Assembly: GCA_009731375.1 (NCBI GenBank)
Contig: BJOX01000211.1
Location: 248,009 to 285,912 of the forward strand
DNA from: Paulinella micropora
Lineage: Eukaryota; Cercozoa; Imbricatea; Euglyphida
Reading direction: 5' to 3'
Length of the DNA: 37,904 nt
The notes beneath the pieces are model-generated. The model was given only the letters and a program-made list of their open reading frames with translations. It was not told the origin of the DNA and did not search any database. This document shows, one piece after another, positions 37,561 through 37,904 of the stretch. The position numbers were made by a program, and so were the translations under genes. How positions within the stretch are numbered: the stretch's first letter is position 1; each line of letters opens with the position of its first letter.

Positions 37561-37589
37561 ATTTCATTTTTTATTTTTTATTTTATTTT

Positions 37590-37904
<315 letters not shown>

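Overview
The window looks like a heavily repetitive eukaryotic, most likely metazoan, chromosomal region. About half or more of the readable sequence is simple-sequence DNA: GATA/TATC, ATGT/ACAT, ACT/AGT, AG/CT, TA, AAG, ATGTT and TTAGGG-type repeats. The unique islands are short, there are twelve N gaps, and I see no prokaryotic gene organisation. The TTAGGG-rich satellite at 19.7-20.6 kb, the TA-flanked MITE pair and the splice-like signals all fit an animal genome. Very long GATA and ATGT arrays are familiar from marine invertebrates such as molluscs, but the phylum is a guess. Nearly all long open frames are artefacts: tetranucleotide arrays without stops read as periodic peptides (SIYL, CMYV or HTYI types), and trinucleotide arrays read as homopolymers.

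Layout. 0-7.7 kb: GATA arrays carrying dispersed non-simple modules (A1, A2, G1-G4, B1, E1), a chain of different microsatellites at 3.1-4.3 kb and an AT-rich ~216-bp minisatellite at 4.6-5.3 kb. 7.8-13.7 kb: ATGT/ACAT arrays, a possible lysine-rich terminal exon at 9.18-9.38 kb, a CACATA/TATGTG inverted complex at 10.45-11.16 kb and a 13-plus-copy composite minisatellite at 11.5-12.9 kb. 14.1-19.6 kb: the only extended low-copy stretch. It holds two inverted copies of a ~273-bp MITE, perfect palindromes and many TATTAATA-type motifs, but no convincing gene. 19.7-21.2 kb: a satellite with interstitial TTAGGG repeats and a TATGT pentanucleotide array. 21.6-28.4 kb: ACT arrays, then a GATA/GGTA matrix with modules C1-C5, F, B2-B4 and A3. 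28.4-30.9 kb: exon-like islands in ACAT repeats, then AG and poly-G tracts. 30.9-32.4 kb: a split copy of B (B5) and a long copy of E (E2). 33-35.8 kb: ACAT arrays with a ~29-bp core that continues into a GA-rich minisatellite. 35.9-37.9 kb: AGT/AAG arrays with a foldback made by two inverted copies of family D.

The most unusual feature is the modular architecture. Several unrelated, well-conserved, apparently non-coding modules (A, B, C, E, and the weaker G and F) recur in both orientations and are joined almost only through GATA/TATC arrays. They could be microsatellite-bounded non-autonomous mobile elements, or segments shuffled by recombination through the arrays. Gap edges (poly-C, poly-G, poly-A, 10-N joins) mark places where the assembly should not be trusted. 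Counts and identities given here were made by eye.
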